Source of the DNA: an uncultured Muribaculaceae bacterium
GTDB taxonomy: Bacteria > Bacteroidota > Bacteroidia > Bacteroidales > Muribaculaceae
DNA: 64,000 bases
Reading direction: 5' to 3'
Assembly: GCA_934555895.1 (NCBI GenBank)
Contig: CAKTFH010000002.1
Coordinates: forward strand, 62,001 to 126,000
In this document: positions 26,698 through 35,785 of the stretch, piece by piece
Layout: every line of letters starts with the position of its first letter
Numbering within the stretch: position 1 is the first letter of the stretch
Made by a program: the position numbers and the translations under genes
The notes under the pieces: generated by a model
What the model was told of the DNA's origin: nothing
Database searches by the model: none
What the model saw: the letters and a program-made list of their open reading frames with translations, nothing else

Positions 26698-28008
26698 ATG
26701 AAGAAACTTTCGCGTCGTGAGCGCACATTGAGATACGGCACTGTGATGGGTTCATGCCTGGCTTTGGCCATCATGATTATCCTGGCGCTATGCACCTCAA
26801 GGCAATGCCATTCCGAAAACCCGGAGCCCCTGGCCGAAGGTTGCACATGGACCGAAAAACTCACCAACGCCTCCGCCGCACTGCCTGAGCTCAAGCCGAT
26901 AGACCGCACCATGGAGCGTTTCATGCAGCAATGGGGCATAAAGGGCCTTCAGCTCGCCATAGTGCGCAACGACTCACTCGTCTACACTCAGGGCTACGGA
27001 TGGGCCGACCTCGAGGCCGGTGTCCCGATGGAGGCCACCACAATAATGCGCATAGCCTCTGCCTCCAAGCTCGTCACCGCCATCGCGGCAATGAAACTCA
27101 TCGAGGAGGGTCGCATGAGCCTTGACTCGAAGATTTTCGGCCCCGGCGGCATACTTACCGACATTTTCCCCGACTCGATTATCGCTGACCCACGCGCCTT
27201 CGACATCACGGTCGACCATCTGCTGCTGCATCAGGGAGGTTTCTCGCGCTGGATGGGCGACCCCATGTTCCGCACCGCCGACATAATGAAGGCACAAAAA
27301 CTCACCACGCCTCCCACTCCTGAAAAGATGGTGGAGATAGTGATGAGCCACCGCCTCAGCTTCGCACCCGGAGCATCGAGGCGCTACAGCAATTTCGGCT
27401 ATATGCTACTCTCGCTCGCAATAGGAAAAGCCTCTGGCACCGACTACTGGCAGTATGTGCGTGAGCATGTACTCGAACCGGCCGGTGCCTGCGGACTCAT
27501 GTCGGCCGGCAACTACTATGCTGACCGCCACCCTTCCGAGGCCCGTTATTATCCGCCCGACTCGTCGGAAACCGTTGAAGAATACAACGGCAGCGGATGC
27601 ATGGTGCCGCGAGTCTACGGCGGCAGCGACATCAACGCCCTGCTCGGCGCAGGAGGCTGGACGGCGTCGGCCGCGGAGCTCGCACGCCTCGTGGCCGCAA
27701 TCGACACAAATCCCGCCGTGCCCGACATCCTTTCGGCCGAAAGTATCGCCACCCTCACCGAGAACGCTCCCAAAGAGAAGCTCGCCCGCGGATGGGTCGA
27801 CGCCGACTCGGCCGGCAACTGGGTGCGCACCGGCACCCTCGCCTCCACCCACGCCTTCATCAAGCGCTTCGCCAATGGCGAGATATGGGTGATGCTAACC
27901 AATTCCGGAGTATGGACCGGTCACTCCTTCTCCCACCAGCAGGCACGCGTCATCAACGACATGGCTTCCCGCTACCATGAACTCCTCCCCCACCGCTCCC
28001 TCTGGTAG
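26698..28008 (+). CDS. Beta-lactamase-fold serine hydrolase (class C / penicillin-binding-protein-like)
   Basis: 436 residues anchored by one N-terminal membrane helix (about 13-33) with the enzyme outside. The nucleophile motif SxxK is SASK in MRIASASKLVTAI, the second motif is YSNFGYMLLSLAI (Tyr-x-Asn), and the third position, normally KTG or HxG, reads VRTGTLASTHAF. The fold is that of class C beta-lactamases, DD-peptidases and esterases; the exact substrate is unknown, and true resistance activity should not be assumed. It is a single gene. Confidence 0.85.
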   Translation: MKKLSRRERTLRYGTVMGSCLALAIMIILALCTSRQCHSENPEPLAEGCTWTEKLTNASAALPELKPIDRTMERFMQQWGIKGLQLAIVRNDSLVYTQGYGWADLEAGVPMEATTIMRIASASKLVTAIAAMKLIEEGRMSLDSKIFGPGGILTDIFPDSIIADPRAFDITVDHLLLHQGGFSRWMGDPMFRTADIMKAQKLTTPPTPEKMVEIVMSHRLSFAPGASRRYSNFGYMLLSLAIGKASGTDYWQYVREHVLEPAGACGLMSAGNYYADRHPSEARYYPPDSSETVEEYNGSGCMVPRVYGGSDINALLGAGGWTASAAELARLVAAIDTNPAVPDILSAESIATLTENAPKEKLARGWVDADSAGNWVRTGTLASTHAFIKRFANGEIWVMLTNSGVWTGHSFSHQQARVINDMASRYHELLPHRSLW

Positions 28009-28084
28009 AGTCTTTTTTTCTTTAAAACAAATATTGAAGAGCTAATTTATACCATAGGAGACGAAAATGCATACTTATATAATA

Positions 28085-29509
28085 TTACGAGAATAAGTCA
28101 TGTATTGAAATTTCATTTTGGGCAATTGCAGAATGTGAATTTGGCTTGAGACCAAAAGGCGTGATAAGGGTGATATGCACAGCTTTTCTGGTCTTAGTTG
28201 CTTCCATAAAATTTCCACGACGACGACGTAGTTTCATTTCTTCGTCGTCTGTAATTGCATATTCCTGTTCTGAAAATTTCATCTCACATAAGTTAATCAC
28301 ACCATCATTGCGGTCAATGATGAGATCAATTTGTGTCTTGTCAATCCCTTTATTCTCATCTCCTTCTGTTCTCCAACTATATACATTGGACAATACGCCT
28401 GATATTCCAAGAGATGCCTTGATTTGTGAAATATGTTGAAGGCAAACACGTTCATAAGCGAGTCCACTCCATGCCCTATATAAGGAACTTCCAATATTGT
28501 TCGACCAGAAATGACTGTCATTATTCTTATTGCCCTGCATAAATTGGAAATAAAACAGAGTAAAATTGTCGATAAGCTGATATATTGCATCCTTAGAACG
28601 TTTCCCAATTATAGTGTATTTCCGGATGAAACCACACCATTCCAATTCATTTAAAAACCGCGATAAATCGCCACCCGTAGGTATGCCACTATATTTGACA
28701 ATTTCATCACGGGTTAATCCTTTTTTCTTCTTTGACAATGCAGTGATAATCTGCATATATGGCTCAGGATTATTAAAAAGGGAAGCATATAGCTGTTCAT
28801 ATTCATGAGTGAGACCATCTACATCTTGATTAAAAAACAGGTTATCTATATTCTGAGCCAGACTAAGCTCTCGCTTAAGCAGACTCCAATAAAAGGGTAT
28901 TCCACCCATAATCATGTAGTTCTCAACAATCTGATAACGACTTAGTCCCAATTTATTCACCTCTGAGTATTGCTCACATTCAAAAAGAGTAAAAGGATGA
29001 AGAAGGATTTTATTAGTCAAACGATTATGAAGTCCTCCATGGTTATTTATAAGTTTATTGACTATCCATGATGTAGCAGAACCGCATACAATGAGTAGAA
29101 CATCTTTCCTTGCAGAGGCCCAACTGTTCCAGAAATGTTCTAATCCGGATATAAAATTAGAACGCGGTGTATCCATCCATGGGAGTTCGTCCAAAAAAAC
29201 TATCTTTTTGCCTTCAGGCAAGGTGCCAAGCCATTCTTCCAATGCGAAAAACGCCTCATACCAGTTTTTGAATTGATTATACTTTTTTCCAGAAGCTGCT
29301 TGAATGGAGGCCCGAAAACTTAGAAGTTGATCCTTCATTTTTCCATGGGCCAAGCCAATATGCTGGAAAGTAAATGAGTAGTTGAATGTTTCCCGTATAA
29401 GAAAAGTCTTTCCTACACGTCTACGTCCATATACGGCCACAAACTTAGAATATTCCGAGTTTGCGGCTTCCAACAGTTCTTTTTGTTCTGTTTTTCTACC
29501 TATTATCAT
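28085..29509 (-). CDS. P-loop ATPase fused to PD-(D/E)XK nuclease-like domain
   Basis: 474 residues from the ATG at 29509 (the open frame reaches 29623 but only MIIGRKTEQKELL onward matches the family). Walker A is YGRRRVGKTFLIRE near residue 30, Walker B is KIVFLDELPWMD, and GSATSWIVNKL follows as a sensor. A winged-helix section (LTRDEIVKYSGIPTGGDLS) leads to a C-terminal part with TQIDLIIDR and NLCEMKFS, the Asp...Glu-x-Lys pattern of PD-(D/E)XK nucleases. This is the archaeal-type ATPase/DUF234 architecture, widespread and sporadic in Bacteroidales. The gene is plainly AT-richer than its neighbours and uses many A/T-ending codons, which suggests recent transfer. Confidence 0.85.
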   Translation of the reverse strand: MIIGRKTEQKELLEAANSEYSKFVAVYGRRRVGKTFLIRETFNYSFTFQHIGLAHGKMKDQLLSFRASIQAASGKKYNQFKNWYEAFFALEEWLGTLPEGKKIVFLDELPWMDTPRSNFISGLEHFWNSWASARKDVLLIVCGSATSWIVNKLINNHGGLHNRLTNKILLHPFTLFECEQYSEVNKLGLSRYQIVENYMIMGGIPFYWSLLKRELSLAQNIDNLFFNQDVDGLTHEYEQLYASLFNNPEPYMQIITALSKKKKGLTRDEIVKYSGIPTGGDLSRFLNELEWCGFIRKYTIIGKRSKDAIYQLIDNFTLFYFQFMQGNKNNDSHFWSNNIGSSLYRAWSGLAYERVCLQHISQIKASLGISGVLSNVYSWRTEGDENKGIDKTQIDLIIDRNDGVINLCEMKFSEQEYAITDDEEMKLRRRRGNFMEATKTRKAVHITLITPFGLKPNSHSAIAQNEISIHDLFS

Positions 29510-29564
29510 GTGACCTCTAATTATTTCAAGCGTAAAGTTAATAATAAATTTGATATAAACCACG

Positions 29565-29613
29565 TTATAATCCTCCAAAACTAAGATTTTTACACACATT
29601 TGGAGGATTATAA
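29565..29613. repeat. Perfect 15-bp inverted repeat upstream of the ATPase gene
   Basis: TTATAATCCTCCAAA (29565-29579) and its exact reverse complement (29599-29613) are separated by 19 bases, 56 bases before the ATPase start. The size suits either an operator or the end of a mobile unit. The rest of the 29510-29815 gap holds the DUF1015 promoter and nothing else recognisable. Confidence 0.6.
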
Positions 29614-29725
29614 GCATATACAAATCTCTATTAAGGTTATAAACAGGTCATTATCAGTAAAGAAGGAGACTATTAATTAGGGGAATCATGGAAAACCATC
29701 TATCGAGGTTTTTCTGTCCGGGAAA

Positions 29726-29757
29726 TTTTGCGCATATGAAATGAATATATAAATTTG
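29726..29757 (+). promoter_or_regulatory. Promoter of the DUF1015 gene
   Basis: TTTTG ending at 29730, exactly 19 bases, TAAATTTG (29750-29757); start codon 59 bases downstream. A full consensus promoter. Confidence 0.75.
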
Positions 29758-29815
29758 TATGCGAAACGCATCCTCTCTCCCATACCTGAAAAACCAATAA
29801 AACCACCCATCCATT

Positions 29816-31060
29816 ATGGCTAAAGTAAGACCCTTCAAGGGCATCCGTCCCCCGAAAGAGCTCATTGAGCAAGTGGCTTCGCGCCCCTATGATGTCCTCA
29901 ACTCAGAAGAAGCGCGTGAAGAGGCCAAAGGCAACGAAAAATCGCTTTACCACATCATAAAGCCGGAAATTGACTTCGCTGCCGGCACCGATGAGCACGA
30001 CCCCCGCGTCTACGACAAGGCCGTGGAGAATTTCCGCAACTTCCAGAAGCAGGGATGGCTCTGTCAGGACCCCGAAGACCATTACTACATCTACGCCCAG
30101 ACTATGGACGGCCGCACACAGTACGGTATAGTAATCGCCGCCAATGTTCACGACTATGTGAACGGCGTGATAAAGAAACACGAGCTCACGCGCCGCGACA
30201 AGGAAGACGACCGCATGATGCATGTGAAGGTAAACAACGCCAACATCGAGCCGGTGTTCTTCGCGTTCCCCGACAATCCAGCGCTCGAGCAGCTTATAAA
30301 AGATGTCACGACCACACAGCCGGAGTATGACTTCACCGCGCCCGACGGTTTCGGACACCACTTCTGGGTGGTTTCCGATCCCGCGCAGATGGAGGTCATC
30401 ACCAAGGAATTCGCCGCTATGCCTCACCTCTATATCGCCGACGGCCATCACCGTTCGGCAGCCGCCGCCCGTGTAGGTCTGGAAAAAGCCGCCGCCGACC
30501 CCGCCCATAACGGTGAAGAGGAATACAACTACTTCCTCGCGGTAGCCTTTCCCGCTTCCCACCTCCGCATCATCGACTACAACCGTGTGGTACGCGACCT
30601 CAACGGTCTCACACCCGAGCAATTCCTCGCACGCCTCGAACAGGATTTCATCGTCGAGCCCAAAGGCGCCGAAATATATCATCCGGCATCGCTCCACAAC
30701 TTCGCCCTCTATCTTCCCGGCCAATGGTACTCACTCACTGCACGTGAAGGCCGCTACAACGACGCCGACCCTATCGGGGTGCTTGATGTGACCATATCGT
30801 CCGACCTCATACTGCGCGACATACTGGGCATCACCGACCTGCGCTCCGACCGCCGCATCGATTTCGTGGGCGGCATCCGCGGGCTTGAGGAGCTCCAGCG
30901 CCGCGTTGATTCCGGCGAGATGGCCATGGCACTCGCCCTCTATCCCGTGTCGATGAAACAGCTCATGGATATCGCCGACACCGGCAACATCATGCCCCCC
31001 AAGACCACCTGGTTCGAGCCCAAGCTCCGCTCCGGCCTCGTAATACACTCGCTCGACTGA
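29816..31060 (+). CDS. DUF1015-family protein
   Basis: 414-residue cytoplasmic protein. The start VRPFKGIRPP with ASRPYDVLNSEEAREEA is the family signature, followed by YYIYAQTMDGRTQYGI, HELTRRDKEDDRMMH and the motif YIADGHHRSAAAARV, which resembles the nucleotide-binding loop of ParB/SbnI-like kinases. Related proteins in other Bacteroidetes are encoded beside serC and serA, so a role linked to serine or phosphoserine is plausible but unproven. Here it stands alone, with its own promoter and terminator. Confidence 0.88.
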   Translation: MAKVRPFKGIRPPKELIEQVASRPYDVLNSEEAREEAKGNEKSLYHIIKPEIDFAAGTDEHDPRVYDKAVENFRNFQKQGWLCQDPEDHYYIYAQTMDGRTQYGIVIAANVHDYVNGVIKKHELTRRDKEDDRMMHVKVNNANIEPVFFAFPDNPALEQLIKDVTTTQPEYDFTAPDGFGHHFWVVSDPAQMEVITKEFAAMPHLYIADGHHRSAAAARVGLEKAAADPAHNGEEEYNYFLAVAFPASHLRIIDYNRVVRDLNGLTPEQFLARLEQDFIVEPKGAEIYHPASLHNFALYLPGQWYSLTAREGRYNDADPIGVLDVTISSDLILRDILGITDLRSDRRIDFVGGIRGLEELQRRVDSGEMAMALALYPVSMKQLMDIADTGNIMPPKTTWFEPKLRSGLVIHSLD

Positions 31061-31088
31061 GCATTCACACAATCCGGAAAATTTCATC

Positions 31089-31125
31089 AACCCTGCAGGC
31101 GGCTGCCTGCGGGGTTGCTTTTTTG
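31089..31125 (+). terminator. Rho-independent terminator of the DUF1015 gene
   Basis: 12-bp stem (31089-31100 with 31105-31116, one G:U pair), four-base loop, then six T at 31119-31124. Confidence 0.9.
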
Positions 31126-31136
31126 CAATTTCACAT

Positions 31137-31168
31137 TTTGGAAATCTAAAAGCCTTTTGCTAACTTTG
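31137..31168 (+). promoter_or_regulatory. Promoter of tsaC
   Basis: TTTG (31137-31140), 20 bases, TAACTTTG (31161-31168), 21 bases before the ATG; the leader would be only about 14 bases. Confidence 0.65.
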
Positions 31169-31188
31169 CTTTTCCATAAAAGAAAGAC

Positions 31189-31767
31189 ATGTCTGAAAAC
31201 GAAATGGCGGCAGATGCGCGCCGCTGCGTGGAAGTGCTCCGCAAAGGGGGCATCATCTTATATCCCACCGACACGGTATGGGGCATCGGCTGCGATGCCG
31301 CCAACGCCGAAGCGGTGGCCCGCATCTACACACTGAAACACAGGGCCGACTCCAAAGCCATGATTGTGCTCGCCTCGTCGCTCGCCATGCTCGAACGAAG
31401 CGTGGAAGAGGTGCCCGAAGTGGGCTATGAGCTGCTTGAAGCCGCCGTAGATCCCCTTACGGTGGTCTACGACCATGGTCGCGGTCTGGCGCCCAATCTG
31501 CTTGCCGCCGACGGCAGCGTTGGCATCCGCCTCACTTCCGACCCGTTCTGCCAGGCATTGTGCCGCGGTCTCGGCCGCCCCATCGTGAGCACTTCAGCCA
31601 ACGTGAGCGGCGCTCCGGCGGCGAGATTCTTCAACGAGATTGCCCCGGAAATACTCGAAGGAGTCGACTATGCCGCCATGTGGCGCCGCGACGACCGCAC
31701 TTCGCGCCGACCGTCGTCAGTGATACGCCTCCATTCCGACGGGCGCGTGGCTATACTCCGGCGCTGA
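31189..31767 (+). CDS. tsaC: Threonylcarbamoyl-AMP synthase (Sua5/YciO/YrdC family)
   Basis: 192-residue enzyme making threonylcarbamoyl-AMP from threonine, bicarbonate and ATP for t6A37 of tRNA. Family motifs are GGIILYPTDTVWGIGCDA near residue 20, KHRADSKAMIVLASS, VDPLTVVY, GSVGIRLTSDPFC and RPIVSTSANVSGAPA. It is the short form lacking the C-terminal Sua5 domain. It begins a run of plus-strand genes: sugar transferase, ClC, ruvA, sprA. Confidence 0.93.
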   Translation: MSENEMAADARRCVEVLRKGGIILYPTDTVWGIGCDAANAEAVARIYTLKHRADSKAMIVLASSLAMLERSVEEVPEVGYELLEAAVDPLTVVYDHGRGLAPNLLAADGSVGIRLTSDPFCQALCRGLGRPIVSTSANVSGAPAARFFNEIAPEILEGVDYAAMWRRDDRTSRRPSSVIRLHSDGRVAILRR

Positions 31768-31800
31768 CTTCACATTTCCACCACCTGCATCCGTCACACA

Positions 31801-33225
31801 ATGATCAGCGAAAACCGACAGCGGACACTCTACGTAACCACCGACCTGCTCACCACAGCAATGGCGTGGTTCACGTTTACCGTCATACGCTATTTCAACG
31901 TGGTGCAGGACGAGTATTTCTATCCCGACTTCTTCAGCTTCCTCCGTGTGCGCACGGTCATCCTGGGGCAGCTGCTCTTCCCCATGCTCATGCTCGGCCT
32001 CTACTGGCTATCGGGATATTACAACAAGGTATTTCTCAAGTCGCGTGTCGACGAGTTCGTCTCCACCCTCTCCACGGCGGCCATCGGCACCGTGCTCATC
32101 TATTTCGTGGCCATCGTCGATGACCCCATACCCGATCGCGCCAGCAACTACGAGCTGCTGCTGATACTCTTCCTGCTACTCTTCGGCATGGTGTATCTGG
32201 GGAGGCTCGCCATCACCCTTCGCACCCGACGCCTCGTGAGCGACGGCCATCTGCAGTTCAACACCCTCATCGTGGGCACAACACCGGCGGCACGCGAGCT
32301 TCGCCGGCGCCTGGCCACACAGCACGGCCCCCGCAAGACATTCTTCAATGTGGTGGGTTATGTGGCACCCGACCCGGGAGCCGACACAAACGGCCTCGAC
32401 CTACCGGTGTACACAATCGAGGAGCTACCAGAAGTGGTGCGCCGCCTCGATGTGCGCAACCTTATAGTGAATCCGCACCGCGATGGCATGAAAAGCACCA
32501 TAGGGGTCATCAACCGGCTATTCCCGCTTGACCTGCCCATCTACATCTCTCCCAACCTTTTCCAGTTGCTCACCGCCAAACCGAGGTTACACGACCTCGG
32601 CAGCGAGATACTCATAGACATCACCCACGCCAACCTCAGCGACAGCTCCCTCAACCTCAAGCGTGCAGGCGATGTGGTGATTTCGAGCATAGCCCTGCTG
32701 CTGCTTTCACCCGTGTTCGCGGTGCTGGCGGTAATGATAAAGCGCGACTCACACGGCCCGGTATTCTTCTCTCAGGAACGCATCGGGCTGAGGAAGCGTC
32801 CTTTCCGCATATACAAATTCCGCACCATGCGCACCGATGCCGAAGCCAAAGGCCCCGCACTATCGTGCGACGGCGACCCCCGCATAACGCCTCTGGGACG
32901 CACACTGCGCAAATATCGTCTCGACGAACTGCCGCAGTTCTGGAATGTGCTCAAAGGCGACATGTCACTCGTTGGTCCCCGTCCGGAACGCGAATACTAT
33001 ATCCGCCAGATCACACAGCAGGCACCCTACTACACCCTGCTGCATCAGGTGCGCCCCGGCATCACATCGCTCGGCATGGTGAAATACGGCTATGCCAACA
33101 ATGTTGACCAAATGATAGACCGCCTGCAATACGACATAGTGTACCTCGAGAACATCTCGTTCGCCATGGACATGAAGATACTTATGTACACTCTCTCTAC
33201 CGTGGCAGGCGGAAGAGGCATATGA
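31801..33225 (+). CDS. Polyprenyl-phosphate sugar-1-phosphate transferase (WcaJ/WbaP type)
   Basis: 474 residues. Four N-terminal membrane helices and a CoA-binding-like domain (TLIVGTTPAARELRRRL) precede a fifth helix (LKRAGDVVISSIALLLLSPV) and the cytoplasmic catalytic bacterial sugar transferase domain. This has FFSQERIGLRKRPFRIYKFR, TMRTDAEA, YRLDELPQFWNVLKGDMSLV and GPRPE. It should start a lipid-linked glycan by adding a hexose-1-phosphate to undecaprenyl phosphate. No glycosyltransferase cluster is adjacent, so the glycan is probably assembled from genes elsewhere. Confidence 0.92.
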   Translation: MISENRQRTLYVTTDLLTTAMAWFTFTVIRYFNVVQDEYFYPDFFSFLRVRTVILGQLLFPMLMLGLYWLSGYYNKVFLKSRVDEFVSTLSTAAIGTVLIYFVAIVDDPIPDRASNYELLLILFLLLFGMVYLGRLAITLRTRRLVSDGHLQFNTLIVGTTPAARELRRRLATQHGPRKTFFNVVGYVAPDPGADTNGLDLPVYTIEELPEVVRRLDVRNLIVNPHRDGMKSTIGVINRLFPLDLPIYISPNLFQLLTAKPRLHDLGSEILIDITHANLSDSSLNLKRAGDVVISSIALLLLSPVFAVLAVMIKRDSHGPVFFSQERIGLRKRPFRIYKFRTMRTDAEAKGPALSCDGDPRITPLGRTLRKYRLDELPQFWNVLKGDMSLVGPRPEREYYIRQITQQAPYYTLLHQVRPGITSLGMVKYGYANNVDQMIDRLQYDIVYLENISFAMDMKILMYTLSTVAGGRGI

Positions 33226-33301
33226 CACATAAGCGGCGCCACCGTGATGCCGCTATATCCAAGTATATTTAAGGTAAAAATCAGATTGAAAGAAGCACAT
33301 T

Positions 33302-35116
33302 ATGCGTGAACCGTACTTACCGCCCAAAGCCTATTCACTGGTGCACAACTGGTGGATGAGGCTACTCATATGGCGCGAAAAACACATGAAGGAGCGCACT
33401 TTCGTCATAATACTGGCGCTAGTGGTTGGCCTGGCCGCAGGCTTGGCCTCCATGACACTGAAATGGCTCATCCATATCATCTCGGGCTCCCTCACCTCCG
33501 ACATGCATGTGAACGAAGGCAACTGGACCTATATCATCTATCCCGTGGTGGGCGTGATGCTGGCCACATGGTATGTGCGCTATGTGGTGCGCGACGACAT
33601 AAGCCACGGCGTCACCCGCGTGCTCTACTCCATCTCGCAGAACAAAAGCCGTCTGAAGCCACACAACATGTACACCTCAATAGTGGCATCGTCCATCACC
33701 ATCGGCTTCGGCGGTTCGGTGGGTGCCGAGGGTCCGATAGTCTACACCGGTGCCGCCATCGGCTCCAACCTCGGGCAGGCCTTCCGCCTCTCGCCGCGAG
33801 TGCTCATGATTCTGGTGGGATGCGGAGCCGCAGCCGGTATCGCCGGCATATTCAAGGCTCCCATAGCAGGCATGCTTTTCACCCTTGAGGTGCTCATGCT
33901 CGACCTCACCACCGTCACGGTAATGCCTCTGCTCATGGCTTCTATCACAGCTGCTTCAGTGGCATATATATTCACCGGATACGATCTCGAGTTCTTCTTC
34001 GTGCAGAGCGAGCCTTTCGTGATGGAGCGTCTCCCCTATTTTATCGGCCTCGGCGTGATGTGCGGAATGGTGTCGCTCTACTTCACCAAGGTGATGTTCG
34101 CCATGGAAACTTTCTTCCGCAAGCACCTCGTGCTCCCCTGGCGAAAGACATTGGTGGGTTGTGTGATACTCGCCTCGCTCGTATTCCTTTTTCCTCCGCT
34201 CTACGGCGAAGGCTACGGCTCCATCAACTCGCTGCTCAACGGCGACCCGGGGTCGATAGTCGACGGTTCAATATTCTACGGCGACCGTGCGAACGCCATG
34301 TTCATAGTGCTCTACATCGGCATGATTATCTTCCTGAAGCCTTTCGCCACCTCGGCCACCAACGGTGCAGGAGGTGTGGGCGGCACATTCGCCCCTTCGC
34401 TTTACGTAGGATGCATGACCGGATTTTTCTTCGCCTATCTCCTCAACAGCCTCGGTTTCGGGCTTGATCTATCGGTGAAAAACTTCGCCCTCATGGGCAT
34501 GGCCGGAGTGATGTCGGGTGTGATGCACGCTCCGCTCATGGGCATTTTCCTCACCGCCGAGATGACCGGCGGCTACCAGCTTTTCCTCCCGCTGCTCGTG
34601 GTGAGCGCCATAAGCTACGGCACCATCAAAATCTTCGAGCCTTACAGCATCTACACCATGCGTCTGGCGCGCCGCGGCGAACTGCTCACCCACCACAAAG
34701 ACAAGGCCGTGCTCACACTGCTGAAAATGAACTCCGTGATCGAAACCGACTTCCTCTCGGTGACCCCCGAGATGAACCTCAAGCAGATGGTCGACACCAT
34801 CGCACGCTCCTCACGCAACCTCTTCCCGGTAATCGACGAAAACAAGCGTCTTTTAGGCGTGGTGCAGCTCGACGACATACGCAACATCATGTTCCGTCCC
34901 GACCTCTACAAACGCATGCATGTGAGCCGCTTCATGTCTGTACCGTCGGCTAAAGTGCAGATAGGCGACCCCATGGAGAAGGTGATGAAAACATTCGATG
35001 ACACCGGAGCATGGAATCTCCCGGTTGTCGACGGCGACCGTTACGTGGGATTCGTCTCCAAATCGAAGATATTCAACTCATACCGGCGTGTGCTCCGCCA
35101 CTACTCCGAAGACTAA
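33302..35116 (+). CDS. ClC-family chloride channel/transporter with CBS domains
   Basis: 604 residues. The membrane part includes the anion-pathway motifs ISHGVTRVL (equivalent to GSGIP), GFGGSVGAEGPIVYTG (the gating Glu of GREGP is kept, the Arg is Ala) and GAGGVGGTFAPSLYVG. In FKAPIAGMLFTLEVLML the second Glu of the EE pair is Val, so the internal proton Glu of H+/Cl- exchangers is absent. Two CBS domains (about 460-600: FLSVTPEMNLKQMVDTIARS, LLGVVQLDDIRNIM, GDRYVGFVSKSKIF) probably bind nucleotides. It lies between the sugar transferase and ruvA. Confidence 0.92.
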   Translation: MREPYLPPKAYSLVHNWWMRLLIWREKHMKERTFVIILALVVGLAAGLASMTLKWLIHIISGSLTSDMHVNEGNWTYIIYPVVGVMLATWYVRYVVRDDISHGVTRVLYSISQNKSRLKPHNMYTSIVASSITIGFGGSVGAEGPIVYTGAAIGSNLGQAFRLSPRVLMILVGCGAAAGIAGIFKAPIAGMLFTLEVLMLDLTTVTVMPLLMASITAASVAYIFTGYDLEFFFVQSEPFVMERLPYFIGLGVMCGMVSLYFTKVMFAMETFFRKHLVLPWRKTLVGCVILASLVFLFPPLYGEGYGSINSLLNGDPGSIVDGSIFYGDRANAMFIVLYIGMIIFLKPFATSATNGAGGVGGTFAPSLYVGCMTGFFFAYLLNSLGFGLDLSVKNFALMGMAGVMSGVMHAPLMGIFLTAEMTGGYQLFLPLLVVSAISYGTIKIFEPYSIYTMRLARRGELLTHHKDKAVLTLLKMNSVIETDFLSVTPEMNLKQMVDTIARSSRNLFPVIDENKRLLGVVQLDDIRNIMFRPDLYKRMHVSRFMSVPSAKVQIGDPMEKVMKTFDDTGAWNLPVVDGDRYVGFVSKSKIFNSYRRVLRHYSED

Positions 35117-35139
35117 CTTTTTATTCCAAGACATATCTA

Positions 35140-35721
35140 ATGTTCAACTACATACATGGCCGCTTGGCCGAACTCACACCCACCTATGCCGTAATCGACG
35201 CCAACGGCATAGGCTATGAGCTCAACATATCGCTCACCACCTTCAGTGCCCTTCAGGGCAAGCAGGAAGTGCGCCTCTATGTGCACGAGGTAATCCGCGA
35301 AGACGCATGGCTGCTGTTCGGGTTCGACACCCGCCGCGAGCTCGACATCTTCCGCAGTCTTATAAATGTCAGCGGAGTAGGCGCCAACACAGCCCGTGTG
35401 ATACTCTCGTCGATTCCGCCCGCCGAACTCGAGGTGGTGATAGCATCGGCCGACTCCCGGCGCCTTAAAAGCGTGAAAGGAGTGGGAGCAAAAACAGCCG
35501 AGCGCATAATTGTTGACCTAAAAGATAAAATAAAACCACAGGGCGATACGTTATTTATTCAAGCCGCTCAGCAAAGCGAGGCATTCGACGAAGCTATGGC
35601 AGCCCTGCAGATGCTTGGGTTCGCCAAAGGCCCTGTTGAAAAGGCACTGACGAAACTTTTCAGTGCAGACCCCACCATAAGTGTGGAGCAAGCCATCAAA
35701 AGCGCTTTCACAATGCTCTGA
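35140..35721 (+). CDS. ruvA: Holliday junction helicase subunit RuvA
   Basis: 193 residues. The OB-fold domain I starts MFNYIHGRLAELTPTYAVID and contains GIGYELNIS; domain II has two helix-hairpin-helix motifs (INVSGVGANTARVILS and LKSVKGVGAKTAERIIVDL); domain III is the C-terminal RuvB-contacting bundle (AMAALQMLGFAKGPVEKAL). It binds four-way junctions and recruits RuvB. The ATG at 35140 matches the family start; the longer open frame overlaps the ClC gene. It lies 65 bases before sprA, a linkage seen in other Bacteroidetes. Confidence 0.95.
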   Translation: MFNYIHGRLAELTPTYAVIDANGIGYELNISLTTFSALQGKQEVRLYVHEVIREDAWLLFGFDTRRELDIFRSLINVSGVGANTARVILSSIPPAELEVVIASADSRRLKSVKGVGAKTAERIIVDLKDKIKPQGDTLFIQAAQQSEAFDEAMAALQMLGFAKGPVEKALTKLFSADPTISVEQAIKSAFTML

Positions 35722-35785
35722 TGATAGTAAGGGTCACGACAACCTTGCAGCAAGTCAACACAGCCTCTGCAGCGGCCGTAAAGGA

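Noticed and set aside
26698-28008. Antibiotic-resistance beta-lactamase
   Set aside because: The fold is shared with many esterases and peptidases; the third motif is RTG and there is no resistance context, so only a generic hydrolase is supported.
33232-33254. Terminator between the sugar transferase and ClC genes
   Set aside because: A 6-bp stem with an 11-base loop is present but no T-run follows; evidence is too weak to list.
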